Notes: a model not told the origin generated them from the letters alone. Numbered from the stretch's first letter, positions 11,900-24,037 are shown. The stretch is 64,000 bases of DNA from Cordia subcordata (GCA_028554755.1 JAPTOF010000024.1:6401001-6465000); one strand, 5' to 3'. A program made the numbers and translations.

Positions 11900-13800
11900 A
11901 ATATCAATTCTGATTGCTATTTTGGGAGAACAAGTCTAAATAGCTCACAAGCGCACAGGTCGTCTATAGTATAGCATGCAAGTACGAGGTCAAATTCACG
12001 AGGAGGCCAAACGTGTGTGATGTCCTAAGCTAAGCATATCTTTTATCTTAAAGAGCTACATGCTGGAGACCTAAACTACAATGTTTTTGGGTTTTTGGAA
12101 TGAAATGGAGTACGGGAAAGTAAATCTAATCTAAGTACAAGAAAATAAAAGGCAGTGTGTGGAAAACAAGGGAATCAAGCGATCTAAGGGGAGTCAAACA
12201 TCGAAAATAGGGATTGGGGTGATCACGACTTATTTGTAGGTGATTACTATATTCATGCTAGGGTTGCTTGATGGATTGTTTAGGTTGCTATTATCTAGAC
12301 CTCTAATTAGCCTCCTAATGGTGCCCTAGGACTCAATGCGGGTCCGTCCCTAGGAATCGACTACTCCGTCCCTAGGAATCGACTACATAGAGCTAAGGTG
12401 TGGTCCTTATGACCTAGGCATTAGGGCTAGCTAGTTAGGGTTCTAGTGACTCAGATCGATCTAACCCTATCTCTAAACTGTTAGCTGGGTTTAAAGCCAA
12501 GACCTAATCCATCTAAGGTCGACTAAGCTATCCTAAAACCTATTGGTTGGATTTAAAACCAAAGAAGACTCGACCTAGGCTAGCCATTAATTAATCTCCA
12601 TTGATCATCCATCACAATAGTGGAAATTAATGTTAAAGTGCAAAGGCATACACATCTAGGGCTTGGCATTCAAGAATATACCGGCTTATTCTACTACTAA
12701 ACACATAGACTTGCTTAGATTACACCAATTTAAGCAATGACACCCTACATGAATGCAATGGAAGCTATTCTTGCTATTAGCATGCAAACACATGCATAGA
12801 TATGCATGAATACATAACCCACTCTATGGAATCATCACAGAAACATATAGACATGCTTATACAATGATTTAGAAATGGTTAATAGCAAAATAGGCTTCAA
12901 TATATATATGCAACTTCATTGAGGCATTTTAACAAAGACATAGATATGTATATAAAATTGCCATTAAAACCCAAACCATAAAGCATATATACATAAATCC
13001 ATCAAGTTTTCATAACAATAATGTAATAATCAATCCATAATACAAGAGTAAATCACCCTACATAGCTTTAGTCATACATAGATTACCTTAGGATAAAAGA
13101 GATATACCTTTTTATTTATAGCCATGTCTTACAATCCAAGAGCTAATGCCCAAAATCTTGTGTTTGATCCTCCTAGATGCTTGATTCCTAGGTGTTTTGT
13201 GTGTGGAAATGTGTGTGGGAGGTGGGTAAGGGTTAGGATTAGGGTTTGGGAGATGAGTGCGAAAGTTATGTAAAATTCTCCTTCTAAATGCATAAAGATG
13301 AGTTTTTCAAGCTGTCAGCGGGTGTAACCAGAAAGGCTAACTGGTCAATCAACAAACTAAGGGGGTGACCATTTCTTCATATTTCTCTCAGCCTTTGCTG
13401 GTCACCCTAACTAGTGGATCAACAAGGGCAACCGACAGGGGTTGCATGCTCTCTAATTTTGCCAATCTTTGCTCTAGTTATTCCCTATTGCTCCGAACTT
13501 CGTCCGCTTACTTCCAAACTCATTTTTCTCACTCTTTTCATCCTCAAAACCCTTTTGCAAGCTTGAGCACTCCATCAACATCTTCATTCAAGGTCCAAGC
13601 ATTCCTCCAATCTTTACCTAAAACACGCGAAATAGGCACTTAGTGTATTACTTTCTCTATAAGCTCAACTATGAACACTTATATCCTTATATGCACAACT
13701 ATGGTAGAAATACTATACTAAGGCAAAACCTCTAACTAGATATAGAAATACAATGCAAAACCACACACAAAACCAACATATCAAATTTTATCATTTGGTT
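11900..13800 (-). mobile_element. LTR-like fragment of Ty3/gypsy (Tat/Athila-like) type
   Basis: On the minus strand this shares features with the LTRs at 34939-36501 and 40220-41748: a series of ggctttaaacccagc-like words (here as ttagctgggtttaaagcc and ttggatttaaaacc, 12480-12570), a long A/T-rich centre, and a distal tract with repeated gtcaac/gtcacc words (13310-13440). A 20-bp block ccgtccctaggaatcgacta is duplicated at 12344-12363 and 12366-12385. It has no coding capacity, and both ends are uncertain. Confidence 0.45.
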
Positions 13801-14059
13801 ACGAACTAGGTTCAAGAACGACTGGGCTATCCCTTATTCACATAGCCTTATTAGGTCATCCTAAGGACTATGTCATGATCTAACAATGAAGGAGAAGCTG
13901 TACGATATGACGTAAGGCTGAAAGTGAGATAATTCATGTACAAATCAATATGAAGTCTATAATAGACGATTGATTTTAGGACACCATTCTCAACAGTCAT
14001 GACCAAAAGATGAATTTTCTATTTAAATAAAGATTCCAAGGTTGAGATCTAGTCAAGGA

Positions 14060-14485
14060 GGTGATGGAATAAGTGAAAAGACCAACCTTATTTATGTTAA
14101 AGTGTTATTCCTCATACATGGAAAATTAAGAAATCTAAAGCCACTTAATAAGATCCTGCGTTAGTCCTCCCATTGACTAATTAGTTTTTAGGATGGAACT
14201 TCAGGTTTTTTCACATAGATCATAGCCTAGGTTATGGGCCAATTATATTTGTCCACGTGTGACCTTTCTTCATCCACAGATGACGTTGTAATTTGTCCAC
14301 ATGTGACCTTTCTTTCAATTATCAGATCATGTCACACGTGAAGAGAAGTCTTAGAGTGTTATTCTTCCCACATGGAAAATTCAGAAAATCTATGGTCACT
14401 AAATGAGATCCTGTGAAACTCCTTCCATTGACCAATTGGTTTTTAGGATAGAACCTCAGGTTTTTTTTCGCAATTTACGCGTATA
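14060..14485 (+). repeat. TRIM-like element with two short direct repeats
   Basis: Two copies of a roughly 115-130 bp sequence (about 14090-14215 and 14345-14475) flank about 130 bp of non-coding DNA. Both copies contain an acatggaaaatt block, a taatgagatcctg-like block (taataagatcctg and aaatgagatcctg) and a ttttaggatggaac-like block. They match the intron-6 array of the URH gene in the opposite orientation. The internal part has repeated tgtccacatgtgacctttctt units. Degenerate LTR edges and a degraded primer site fit a decayed TRIM. Confidence 0.55.
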
Positions 14486-14559
14486 CAAGGAGAGACATTT
14501 TAGTCATTTTGCTTAGTAGGTAAAAGACATAAGTTACACTTGATTTGGCATACATTTGA

Positions 14560-15050
14560 TATGATGAGCTCCTAATTATCAGTGAGTAACCTAAAATGCA
14601 GCTTTGGTCTTTAGATCAACGTCAAAATGGTCATTATGTTGGCTAAAGGTTGGCAAGGGTAATTATGCCTTAGGTGCCTTATCTCCTTTTGACAACTTGT
14701 TTAGGGTTGCAATTCTTTCATCTATCTCCAATTCTCCTACAACATCATCAAGATCCTTTCTCAGCTGGAATGGGTTGGATTCATCTAACTTTATATGTAT
14801 AGCTTCTTCAGTAGTACAATTTTGTTTGATGTAAATATTATCAGCCTTACTTCTAATTGAATAAGCAACAAAACACATCTTTACGAGATTTAGGATCAAA
14901 TTTACCTAGAAGCTCTTTGGTATTCAACATGTAGCATTTACAATCATAAACCTTGATGTATGCAATATTAGGCTTTCGATCATTCCACAATTTACAAGGA
15001 ATTTTTTTTAATAAGGATATAATCAACACACGGTTAAGCATATAGCATGA
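14560..15050 (-). pseudogene. SIRE-like copia integrase C-terminal fragment
   Basis: The minus-strand reading of 14853-15041 gives KIPCKLWNDRKPNIAYIKVY followed by CKCYMLNTKELLGKFDPKS, the conserved C-terminal part of copia integrase. It continues in another frame (14663-14860) as SIRSKADNIYI, EEAIHIKLDESNP. The integrase core with the DDE residues and the whole RT/RNase H region were not found nearby, so the element is truncated on this side. Confidence 0.75.
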
Positions 15051-15754
15051 TTAATCAATTCTTGTCAGATTTATAGGTCAAGGTAAGTCCATATGTGAAA
15101 GTGTTAAGAGTTCTAGATGTAATCATTTAACTAATAGGCTTAAATAAAACTCATGTTCTTTTTTTATCACACATGAATTCACATAAAACATGTTTACAAA
15201 TTTTCAACTTGGATAAACCATTTACTAACTCCTTCCTAGTCAAATGTATTTGGAAGTCCATATTTAGCATATCTAAGATGTTCACACCACAATCACATAT
15301 CATCATCAAACATGGACAGATATTTCATAATTGGACACAATAGATTATAAAAATTATAATCACACATACAAACATTAACATAGGAGCAACTCATCATTAA
15401 GCACTTTTATCAAGCAATATAATTTCTCTTCGCATTTTAAACATCATCAAAACATGCTTTTGTTTAACAACAATTCATACATCAAGCATCGTTAACCATT
15501 GTCCAAATGCCTAATCATCACTTAGTATGAACTATAATCTAGCCATCAATGTTAACCCTCATAGTCAACAAAGCAATCAACATATCAAATCTCAGTAAGC
15601 ATTATAGCAATCAAAATATCAAACCTCAATAATCATTATGATAATTTTCATGAACACGTACTGTGAACCACTTGTGCTTCTTTTCATGCTTGGAATAGTC
15701 ATTATCCAAAGCCCATTTCATTCTAAGCTTATTCACCTACAGCAAGCAATCATA
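15051..15754 (-). other. Degraded interior of the SIRE-like element
   Basis: This 700-bp stretch joins the gag end to the integrase end of the SIRE-like element. No readable protease or integrase core was found, so the region is either deleted and replaced or too decayed to read by eye. Confidence 0.35.
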
Positions 15755-16826
15755 TCATTTTATATACCCAATTTCTATTGGATCCTTGGGGTTAAATTTC
15801 TTTACAACCTGTTTAGGCCTCATCCACATAGACACTGAAGAACCTTTTTCACAAATCTTCCCTGTATTGCATTTACATGAGACATGTCCTTTTCTTTCAT
15901 AATATATGTGTATAACCTTAGAAATATTATTGTGGACATGTGAAGCAGTGCTTACACAAGAAGATGACCTATCATAAGACATGGATGGCCTTTTAAAATG
16001 ACTTTTGAAAACATTTGTTGTGCAAAAATCACTCTTTCTAGATAATGTTTGTTGAAAGCCAAGCAAAGCTTCAAAGTTTTCTTTCCTTCTCGTAAATTTC
16101 TCAACAACGTTTGTCAAATCTTCAAATTTTTTTTTTCAAAAGCAAGTTTTCTTCGTCAAGATGCAAATCATTTCTAAAAGAATCCATCAACATACCATTT
16201 TTCTTTCCAGAATCCATCAACATACCATTTTTCTTTTCCAACTCATTGCCCTTTTTCAATAAAACTTCCCCTTCAAACATAGCATCTTTGAGTTGTTTTT
16301 TTGGGCAATTTAATTTTAGAAATCGTTTTTGTAAGATCGTCATGAAATTTATTCAATGCCTCAATCATATCATCACAAGTACCTCATCAAGATCAACCAT
16401 AAGATCATCATAAGTAGAGAAGGGAGTGCTTACTTCATCAACTTTTGCTCCAAAAAATTTGTAATTGGCCACTTTCTCTTGTTTTTCTTAAATCTCGGAA
16501 TTATCACTTGAATCACCTTGGTATGATGTTTCCAAAAGCTTCAATATCTCCTTGGCGGATTCACAATGACAAAATCTTCCAGATTCCATTTCACTTAAGG
16601 CATAAAAAAGAATGTTTAATACCTTGAAATTCTTGGTCATCATGACCTTGTCCTCTTTATTAAGCTTATTCTTCTTTTTGAGAACTATAGTACCATCAAT
16701 GTTGATCTTCATCAAGATATAGGGACCATCTTCCACCAAATCCCACAACTCGTTATCAATGGATTTTATGTATATCTCAATATGTGATAAGTCCAAAATA
16801 AGCATTAAATCCATGATAATTTGCAC
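15755..16826 (-). pseudogene. SIRE-like copia gag pseudogene (middle and C-terminal part)
   Basis: The 16488-16826 ORF reads YIKSIDNELWDLVEDGPYI, then NILFYALSEMESGRF and AKEILKLLETSYQG, the UBN2-type copia gag of the SIRE/Maximus lineage. 16122-16343 continues as a lysine/glutamate-rich coiled-coil region, and 15755-16117 ends with the decayed knuckle (YYERKGHVSCKC, where the first two zinc-binding cysteines are replaced) and MWMRPKQVVKKFNPKDP, typical of the gag/pol linker. Frameshifts separate the pieces. The N-terminus lies on the far side of a solo LTR, at about 18160-18345. Confidence 0.8.
16169..16230. repeat. Short tandem duplication in the gag pseudogene
   Basis: A roughly 30-bp block (agaatccatcaacataccat followed by ttttctt) occurs twice in succession and gives a duplicated KKNGMLMDS in the gag coiled-coil. 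The repeat stays in frame, so it may pre-date the decay of the gene. Confidence 0.8.
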
Positions 16827-18157
16827 TTGATTTTAGATTTGGATACTTCCTAATTGGTGCTATTTTGTGTATTCTGGCATGTTAATGCTTGGAAAAGCAG
16901 CTGGAAGCAATACAAATAGATCCAGAGGATTTTTGGACATGTTTGGAGTTGTTTAGAAGACGCCACGGCCTTAAACGCACCCATGCATGTCTTACACGGG
17001 ATTGACCAAGTTTGACTGAAGATGGAAGATATTTTGTAGCTTTCTTGGGAAGGAAACTTTGACTGAAGATTTACCATTACTCTAGAAGAAAAGAGATTAT
17101 TACGGAAGACCTTTATTTTGAAAAGGACTGTATTAAAGGATACCATTTTTTTAGATTAGTCATTAAAAAGTTTCCTTACCAAAAGTAACTCTCAATTTAG
17201 ATATTTTTCTATATGTTCTCTAGGAAACTACGTAGGAATCATCTAGTCTTTTATTCATAACATATTTTTAGCAGTAACTTCTCTCTCTTAGGCACCAGGA
17301 ACATGTCCATGGAGTGGTAAATTTCATTCTAGCCAAGGGTTAATTAAGTTTATGGTTCAACAAAATTTGGTGAGATCTAACTAATTCTCTCCTTTCACTT
17401 TTATTTTGGTATTTATGAGTTTTTTGATTTAAGAATAAATATTATCTTTTGATTGTTCAATTTGGAACCGATTGTTCAATGTTCCAGTGTTCAATTGCTA
17501 GGTGATAGGTAGCCAATTAAAGAGATTAGATAATTAATCTTAAAAAAAGGTGGTAATCAGGTTTCCTATAAAAACGCATAATCTAACTGAGCAATTTTTG
17601 CAAGAGAATTGACTTTTAGAATTAGATCTTTCTAGAGCTTTAGTGCTACCTTTAGATAGACCTTGAGGGCATCTCCAAGGGTTAGACTGTCTAGTAAGTA
17701 AGGTGATAATTGGGGAAAAATTGTAAGGGATTTAAACCATTATCAACACTAAAAGAAAATGTTAGGTTGTTAAGTTGTGCTGACGGCCATAACTAGTTTA
17801 TCAAAGTAGGCGAAAGTCATTCTTGCATTTAGTATCGAGATTGTAGACCAAAACTAGGATTATAACCAATGCTAGGCTTCAAATCTATTAAATTTCCTTT
17901 CTAATTGATTTTCCAATCTTGTTTTGATTTTCTTTTGTGAAATTAAATTTTATTTTGTTGTTACTTTAATTTTTATTAAATCTGTCCAGTTTACACACCC
18001 GCGCCTAAGGGTGGAATACGCTGTCCATATTTGTTCTATATCAATTTTTAGCATTATACCCCCCTCTTTGCTTGCAACTTGCTTGATTAATTTACTTGGC
18101 ATAATAAGCATTCTCTAAATCAACCAATCTTTGTGGATTCGGCCCTTTCTCACCACT
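16827..18157 (+). mobile_element. Solo LTR, probably Ty3/gypsy, inserted in the SIRE-like gag
   Basis: About 1.33 kb of non-coding sequence separates the gag N-terminal reading (minus strand, about 18160-18345) from the rest of gag (from 16826 down). TTGCAC flanks both sides (16821-16826 and 18157-18162), a candidate target duplication. The right part has the style of plant gypsy LTR ends (ggacaccgtgga-less, ending caatctttgtggattcggcc ctttctcacc). The termini are not perfect TG..CA, so the exact edges and the + orientation are provisional. Confidence 0.55.
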
Positions 18158-18159
18158 TG

Positions 18160-18345
18160 CACAAATTAATTTTGGGAGGTAAGAGTAAGGTATTATTTTT
18201 GGGTGGTTTCAATGCCCACAATACGCCACCACCAATAGGGATAGTTGACTCCATCAAATCATAGAGGCTTGGAAGACGAACCCCTTATCAAACAACGACC
18301 CATTTTTCATATCGATCACTTTACTAGACAATTAGTCCTCCGTAA
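18160..18345 (-). pseudogene. N-terminal fragment of the SIRE-like gag
   Basis: On the minus strand this reads through to FDGVNYPYWWWRI, the conserved start of copia gag (family form: LFDGxNYxYWKxRM). It is separated from the next gag block (16826) by the solo LTR, and lies directly inside the primer binding site and 5' LTR. Confidence 0.65.
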
Positions 18346-18353
18346 ATCCCTAG

Positions 18354-18365
18354 CTTTTATACCAC
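18354..18365 (-). other. Primer binding site of the SIRE-like element (degenerate)
   Basis: The + strand reads CTTTTATACCAC, whose reverse complement resembles TGGTATCAAAGC with one or two changes. It lies next to the LTR edge at 18368 on the correct side for a minus-strand element. Confidence 0.55.
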
Positions 18366-18367
18366 TT

Positions 18368-20736
18368 GTTGGGTGGCAAATGCTTTAGAAGGGGGTGAAC
18401 AAACCGGAAACTTTAGCATTTTTTCTTTTTTCGAGTTGATTTGGTAAATGTACTGAATGCTTTGTATCAGAATCAAAAAGCAAAGTAAAAAGTAACTCAT
18501 AAAGCAAGAAAAAGAGACATGGTGATTTATAGTGGTTTGACATCTAGCCTACATCCATTTCCTGATCCTCTTGATCAAGAATTTCAATAGTCTTCACTAA
18601 AAAACCTTTAGCTTTTCAATTGTTGGATTAGCTCAAAAACCAACTACAACACTTGATACAACCCAAATCAAGTAAACTCCAAATCTCTCTTTTTTCATTT
18701 GTTGTTTTTCAACACTTTTAGCTTACACCCAGTTATAAAATGATTACAAGAATATTTTGAAAGTGAAAGCACTCAATGTTTAGCTCAAAAGCTGGAAGAA
18801 AATAAGAATACACTTTTTGATCTAATAATTGCCTCAAAGTTGTGCAAATGTTGTTCTGGCTCAATGTAATAAATCTATATATTTGCACTTTGAAAGATAT
18901 AGCTATTAGATACAATAGGAATAACCAAATTTGAATTTTGAACGTTTGAGAATGGATAAGGTCGTACAATTGTACCAAAAATGGCTAGTTTTGGATAAAA
19001 TTTTAGTTGACAACTCATGTGCAGTCAATGTTTGCATCTGGCAGTCGATCTCACCCCTATACCATCAGAGAACTCAAGAAGTCTCACGTGACCAAGTCTG
19101 GTACAAGCGGTTGAGCTCATGGCCAATAGTACTCCTAACTCAAAGCCCACTGACGGTCGAGGTAATTCCTTATGTAGTCGACCACATGCCTTTACCACTA
19201 GAGAATTTGAATTGCTATTAGAAAATAACTTTGGTTCCAAAGTCCCTTTTGTCAAAAATAAGTTCTAAAGCAGCTAGCAAATTATGTAAGGTAGCTTACG
19301 AGATTCTTGTTGATTGCATCACAAGTAGAATTAAAGAATGGGCGAACCATTAGTTACCCCTTGCTGGAAGAATCCAACTGGTGAACTCAATTCTCAATAA
19401 TATTAACTCATATTGGGCCAGAATGCTTATTTTTCCTATAGGTGTTTTAAAAGAAATCGAAAAGAGAATGGCTCCATTCCTTTGGGCAAGTAAAGATAAT
19501 ATAGGGAGCAAAGCAAAAAGTAGTATGGAATGTTATTTGTCATCCAAAAGAGGAAGGAGGGTTGGCCATTAAGAAGTCGAAAGATATCAACAAAGCGGCT
19601 ATCTTGAGAGATCCTTCATACGAAGCAAAAATTAGTTTGGGCAAATTGGATGGAGGCTAATTATGTTAGAGAGAATAGCATTTGGGAACTTGTAGTTCCT
19701 GCTAAAGCTACTTGGGCATGGCGCAAGATACTGCAACTTAGAGATTGTGCCAGGACTTGCATGATTCACAAAATTGGGGATGGTCAAGATACGTATTTTT
19801 GGAGTGATAACTGAAATCCATTTGGTTCAATGGAAAATTTTTTTGGTCGTCTAATGGAGTTGACTATGACTTGAGGCTGAAACTTGCTTTTTTCATTACT
19901 GATAGAAATTGTGTATGGCCTAAAACCCCTCTTTTCCAATTATTAGTCAAAATATTCGGAGTATAAGGCCTTATTGCTCGAGAAAAGATAGAATTTTTTG
20001 GATCAATGCTCCTAATCGCACCTTCTCAAGAGGTGCTGCCTGGAATATGATCACACCCTATGACTAGCTAGTGTGGTGTTATTTGGTTCAAAGCCTGCGT
20101 CCCCAAGCATGAAGTTTCTTGTTGGTTGTTTTGGCTTAATAAACTCCAAATAGAGACAGGCTCCGTTCTTGGGATGCTTAGGTTGATCATGTCTATGTGA
20201 TCTATAATGCTTGTATAGAGGATACAGACCACTTGTTTTTTTGGTTGCTCTTTCACTCATAGAATTTGGAAGCGTGCATAGAGCAGAACAACAAGTCCGG
20301 TCCAATTTAAGAATTGGAGAGTTACGAGGAGTGGTTCGCAGCTATATCCAGGACTAATTCTCTGCAAAATACTATTGCTCGAGTCTTCCTTGTTGCATAC
20401 ATTTATCATGTGTGGAGAGAGAGAAATCAAAGGATCCACAACAACTCTGCTTTCATAGAAGAATAATCTTTAACAATATTCTTTTTTATGTGAAGGGTGG
20501 ATTGTATATGATTAGGAAATTTGAGAAATCTTTTTTGAATTTGGCTATTTTACAGGCATAGGATGTTAGTAAAGATAGTAAGTCGTACGCGTGTATCCCC
20601 CTTAGTATGTTTTGTTTATATCAATGAAATCTGTCACTTGCCCAGGAAAAAAAAAGTTCCAAAAAACCTTCTAAAGATCGTAAGTATTTCAAAAACACAT
20701 AGATAATTTTAGTGCATATGTTTGAGAGCCAAAACA
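18368..20736 (-). mobile_element. 5' LTR of the SIRE-like copia element, interrupted by a LINE
   Basis: The LTR runs from TGTTGGGTGGC (18368) to ACA (20736) on the + strand; on the minus strand it begins TGTTTTGGCTCTCAAAC. After removing the LINE at 19270-20653 the LTR is about 1 kb and continuous, consistent with a SIRE/Maximus LTR. Its right edge abuts gypsy reverse-transcriptase sequence directly, with AATAG (20737-20741) as the likely right copy of the target duplication. Confidence 0.7.
19270..20653 (+). mobile_element. 5'-truncated LINE inserted in the SIRE-like LTR
   Basis: The + strand encodes the end of a LINE RT and its C-terminal region: ITSRIKEWANH, LPLAGRIQLVNSILNN, then FPIGVLKEIEKRMAPFLWAS, a GGLAIKKSKDINKAAI segment, and a decayed zf-RVT part (20080-20300, ACVPKHKFL). 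It ends in an A9-A10 tail at about 20646-20655. AAGTTCTAAA (19260-19269) and AAGTTCCAAA (20654-20663) are a near-perfect 10-bp target duplication, typical of target-primed reverse transcription. Multiple stops and shifts make it a dead copy. Confidence 0.8.
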
Positions 20737-20741
20737 AATAG

Positions 20742-22001
20742 TCATTGGATAGTTGTCCTTTGGTGTTGCAGTGTTGAGGTTATGAAAATCGATACACACG
20801 CTCCACTTCCTATTCTTCTTTATAATTGGGATGATGCTGGCAAGCCATTTGGATAGCTGTCCGTGCGTATGAACCCTACACTAAGAAGTCTTTCAATTTC
20901 TTTTTTCACGGCCAGGACCACACTTGTCCCCATGTAGCAAGGTGGCTACTTATACAACCTGTGCTCTACTAGCTTGTGGTCTAATCCTGGCAATTCTGAA
21001 TAATCTCAGGTGAAGCAATTTGAGAATTCTTTCAAAAAATTAACTATGTCAGCTTTTAATTCTCGGTGATAGTAGACTACTGACAAATGTGGGTTAGCTA
21101 TCATCTTCCCCCAAGAACACTTCCTTGAAGGGGTCTTGAACTTCTTCTTACGAGTCATCCAGCTTCTTTGAGGTTGGTTCCAAGTCTTCCTTCTTTAACT
21201 TGACCAAAATGCCTTCTCTCTCATATATACAATCGGCCAAATTGAATATATGGTTTAAATAGGAGGCCTGGTGTTCAACTAGTATTTTCAATGTAATGTT
21301 ACACAATGGGCCTCAGTAGCCTCTGAGGTCTTACTCATGGCTAACACCTTGTTTTGCTGCAACTTGGCAGAATCGACAGTTTTCATATCCAAGGTGCTTA
21401 GGTTGTCTAGAAGTAAAAGGGCATGCCCCTACTGCGAGAGAGGGAGGACTAGTGTTATCTTCATAGTAATAGGCTTTGGCCACGTTAAAACTTGCTGGGA
21501 ATGGACAGTCATTAGCCTGGACCATTTATGGTTTCCCATCGTTCCATAAGACCAGGCACTAAAGCAGGGAGAATGGCAAACACATGCTAGTACGGATCTA
21601 GTCTCGTCATGACAATGCATTATATGCGGTAGTGGAATCTATGACAAAGAAACATACCTAGGAAGTCTTACTCCCCACTACGACTGCAATTAGCAGCACC
21701 CATTTTGGCCTGACAACTTCTCTTATGAAGTTGACACTAGATATGTCGACCTAGAGAAGGTCTGCTTCAGTCTATTTCAGTCTCCTTATAGTGGTTATTG
21801 GTAGGATATTGACTATTGCACTATTAGGATATTGAATGCTATACTATTGTTCATAGTACTTTGGTCACAAACTATCCTTCAAAGTAGGCCATGATGTACA
21901 GTAGCCTGACATGCTGAGAAAGGTGTAAGGGGGGCAGCCTAGTGAAGACATGCAAGAGGAACCTATTTTCTCCTTTCTCCACGAAGGGTTCAAGCTCTAT
22001 T
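20742..22001 (-). pseudogene. Ty3/gypsy pol fragment: start of reverse transcriptase and upstream linker
   Basis: On the minus strand, about 20755-20925, the first RT motifs are readable across one frameshift: VKKEIERLLSVGFIRT, then RVCIDFHNLNTATPKD (20755-20800 region), the standard plant Ty3/gypsy RT start (family form: VCIDFRDLNLATPKDEYPMP). The frame stops at 20741 where the SIRE-like LTR begins. Upstream (21000-22001) should be the protease/RT linker but is too decayed to read. This is one part of a gypsy element whose gag lies at 31353-34938, on the other side of the inserted copia element. Confidence 0.75.
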
Positions 22002-22104
22002 TGTTGGATCTAATTGCTATTACCACATGCAAGATTAAGTCTCAAATTTTATTTTAAACCCATAATCAAGATATGGTAGTGGAATATAGCACAAAAACAC
22101 ACGA
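22002..22104 (-). mobile_element. LTR 3'-end fragment at the left edge of the copia element
   Basis: Starting TGTTGGATCTAATTGCTATT, about 100 bp match the U5 end of the LTR at 22293-22395 (tgttggatctaatggctatt and atcaagatatggtag blocks). It marks the true left end of the insertion because the target-duplication candidate lies beside it. Confidence 0.75.
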
Positions 22105-22292
22105 AGGATTCAAACCATTGATTAGGACCAAAATCACACACAAGCTACAACAACAAAAGGTTAGCCCATAACATATACACCATAGAAATACATAAATCTT
22201 GCCACCCATAAGATTGTTATACGTTCTATTCATTTATTATGCAATCTAAGGCCATAATATGTGTATAACGGTAGCTAAGCTCTGATACCACT
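22105..22292 (-). mobile_element. Duplicate leader and primer site between two LTR segments
   Basis: This matches the leader at 29400-29591 (attaggaccaaaatcaca, ccacccataagattgtta, ctaaggccataata). It ends at the degenerate primer-site complement GCTCTGATACCA (22279-22290) next to the LTR edge at 22293. In an ordinary element nothing of the leader should follow the 3' LTR. Confidence 0.75.
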
Positions 22293-24037
22293 TGTTGGAT
22301 CTAATGGCTATTATCACATGCAAGATTAAGTCCAAGATTTTATGTTACACCCATAATCAAGATATGGTAGCAGAATATAGCACAAAAACATGTTATACAC
22401 ATAGGATTCAACATAATCATACAAAGATAAACTAGTATAGATGAGTTATCCTTAATGCGTGATTCAAAAGCTAGTGGCCTCCTTGCCTTAAATCTTTCTC
22501 ATAGTAGCCCTATCGTGGTTTTCACCACTGTGACCCTTGTTCTAGAACTAGGATACACTTAGCTACGTAGTGGGCAAGCTAAATAAAAGGCTACAATGAG
22601 GAAAATAAATCTAGGGTGTGTTCTTGGTGTTAGTGTGTAAAAATCCTACACACACACACCAAGAAAGAAATATATCAAAGAGGCTCAAAATAGGTCTTGC
22701 TCATCTAGTACTATATATAGAACTAAGCTTACCCTAAAAGGATAAGATCTAGGGAATACTAAAATTTCTACAATACCCTTCCTTAAACTTTCTAGATAAG
22801 GAATAGTCCTTTGGGATAAAAGGACACTCAAATATTCTATATCATGCAAATACTAAATATCTCCCATGTGGTCCCCGTTTATCTAATTAAGATATCTATG
22901 AGTTATATTAAGAAGACCCAGATAATTAAATCCCTTCTTAATTTTTAAACTCAAATCTTAATTAAGCAATCCATATATTAATTTCCTCAATTATGTATCT
23001 AATAAAGTAATGGCAAATGGAGGAACCAAAAGACATAATTACCCTTAGCTCCTAAAATGACCAAAATGCCCTTGCCACTACTTTGGCAATATTGTGGCCA
23101 TTTTTTTCCTCTGGTTTGCTCTACCAAAGGACCAAAGCCACGCTCCAAGAATAGTTACTGATTAAGCAAGAGCTTGTTACACAAAGTAATCTCTGTATTT
23201 GACCAACCGAGTAAAATGACCAAAACGCCCTTCTATGTATACCTGTAGTCAAGGCCGATCTAAAAGGTAACATCACCTCTAAGACTATATCTGGAACCTT
23301 AGAATCTCTAGTCCAAGGATAGTGATCACCAACTAGTAATGGATATCTTAATCTAGGGAGCGATCCATAAGCCAAATGATAGATATACCCCTGAAGGGTG
23401 ATATCACTAGATCTGGATTTATGATGACCAATAGGACAAATCTAAGGGGGCGCTAGACTCCGCTGTTACACATGCATGTCCTGAATGATTAGAACACGAC
23501 ACCTGATGTAGGAGGCAGACAATCTTATCAGTCAAGACCTCTTCTCATGGTACTTCAAAGCGCTACACCTTAACTTCACCAGTTTATCCACACATGCTCA
23601 AGATTAAGAGCATAGGTCACTCGAAAATGACGAATATTTTATCTTTTATAAATGATGGAACAGTTCTAGAAGATGTACTCATGGTGGTTCTATCCAATGC
23701 GTGACGCACGTATTAGAAAGACCTTCCTATGACCTAAGTATGTCACCTCTATTGGTAGACTCGCCCACTATAGCCTTATCCCAGCAGAGCGCCAACACTA
23801 CCATCTAGCTATAGACATCTTTTATGATATATCCAAAACTAGACTTGGACCTACTATGAGTCTAGCCTCTCTATATACCCAAGTCGTTGATCTATATCAT
23901 TGGACCTTTACACAATGTATCACTCATATACACTAGAGATAACATATGTAGGAAACGCTCATAAATATATATACAATGGTCAAATATCTAGTCCAATATC
24001 CATGAACAAGTGGTCTTTAAGGCATACAATCCCAATA
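22293..24037 (-). mobile_element. 3' LTR of the nested copia element
   Basis: About 1.75 kb, aligned along its length with the 5' LTR at 29592-31352. The inner edge carries TA instead of CA at 24036-24037, and the polypurine tract AAGCGGGAGAT (minus strand, about 24038-24050) lies directly beside it, which is the correct position for the 3' LTR. Short ORFs in it are noise. Confidence 0.85.

Noticed and set aside
20051..20305. Minus-strand ORFs in the LINE 3' end.
   Set aside because: They are shadows of the + strand LINE reading and lack their own motif.
21331..21549. Overlapping ORFs on both strands in the gypsy pol region.
   Set aside because: Neither shows protease or RT motifs; they sit in decayed gypsy sequence.
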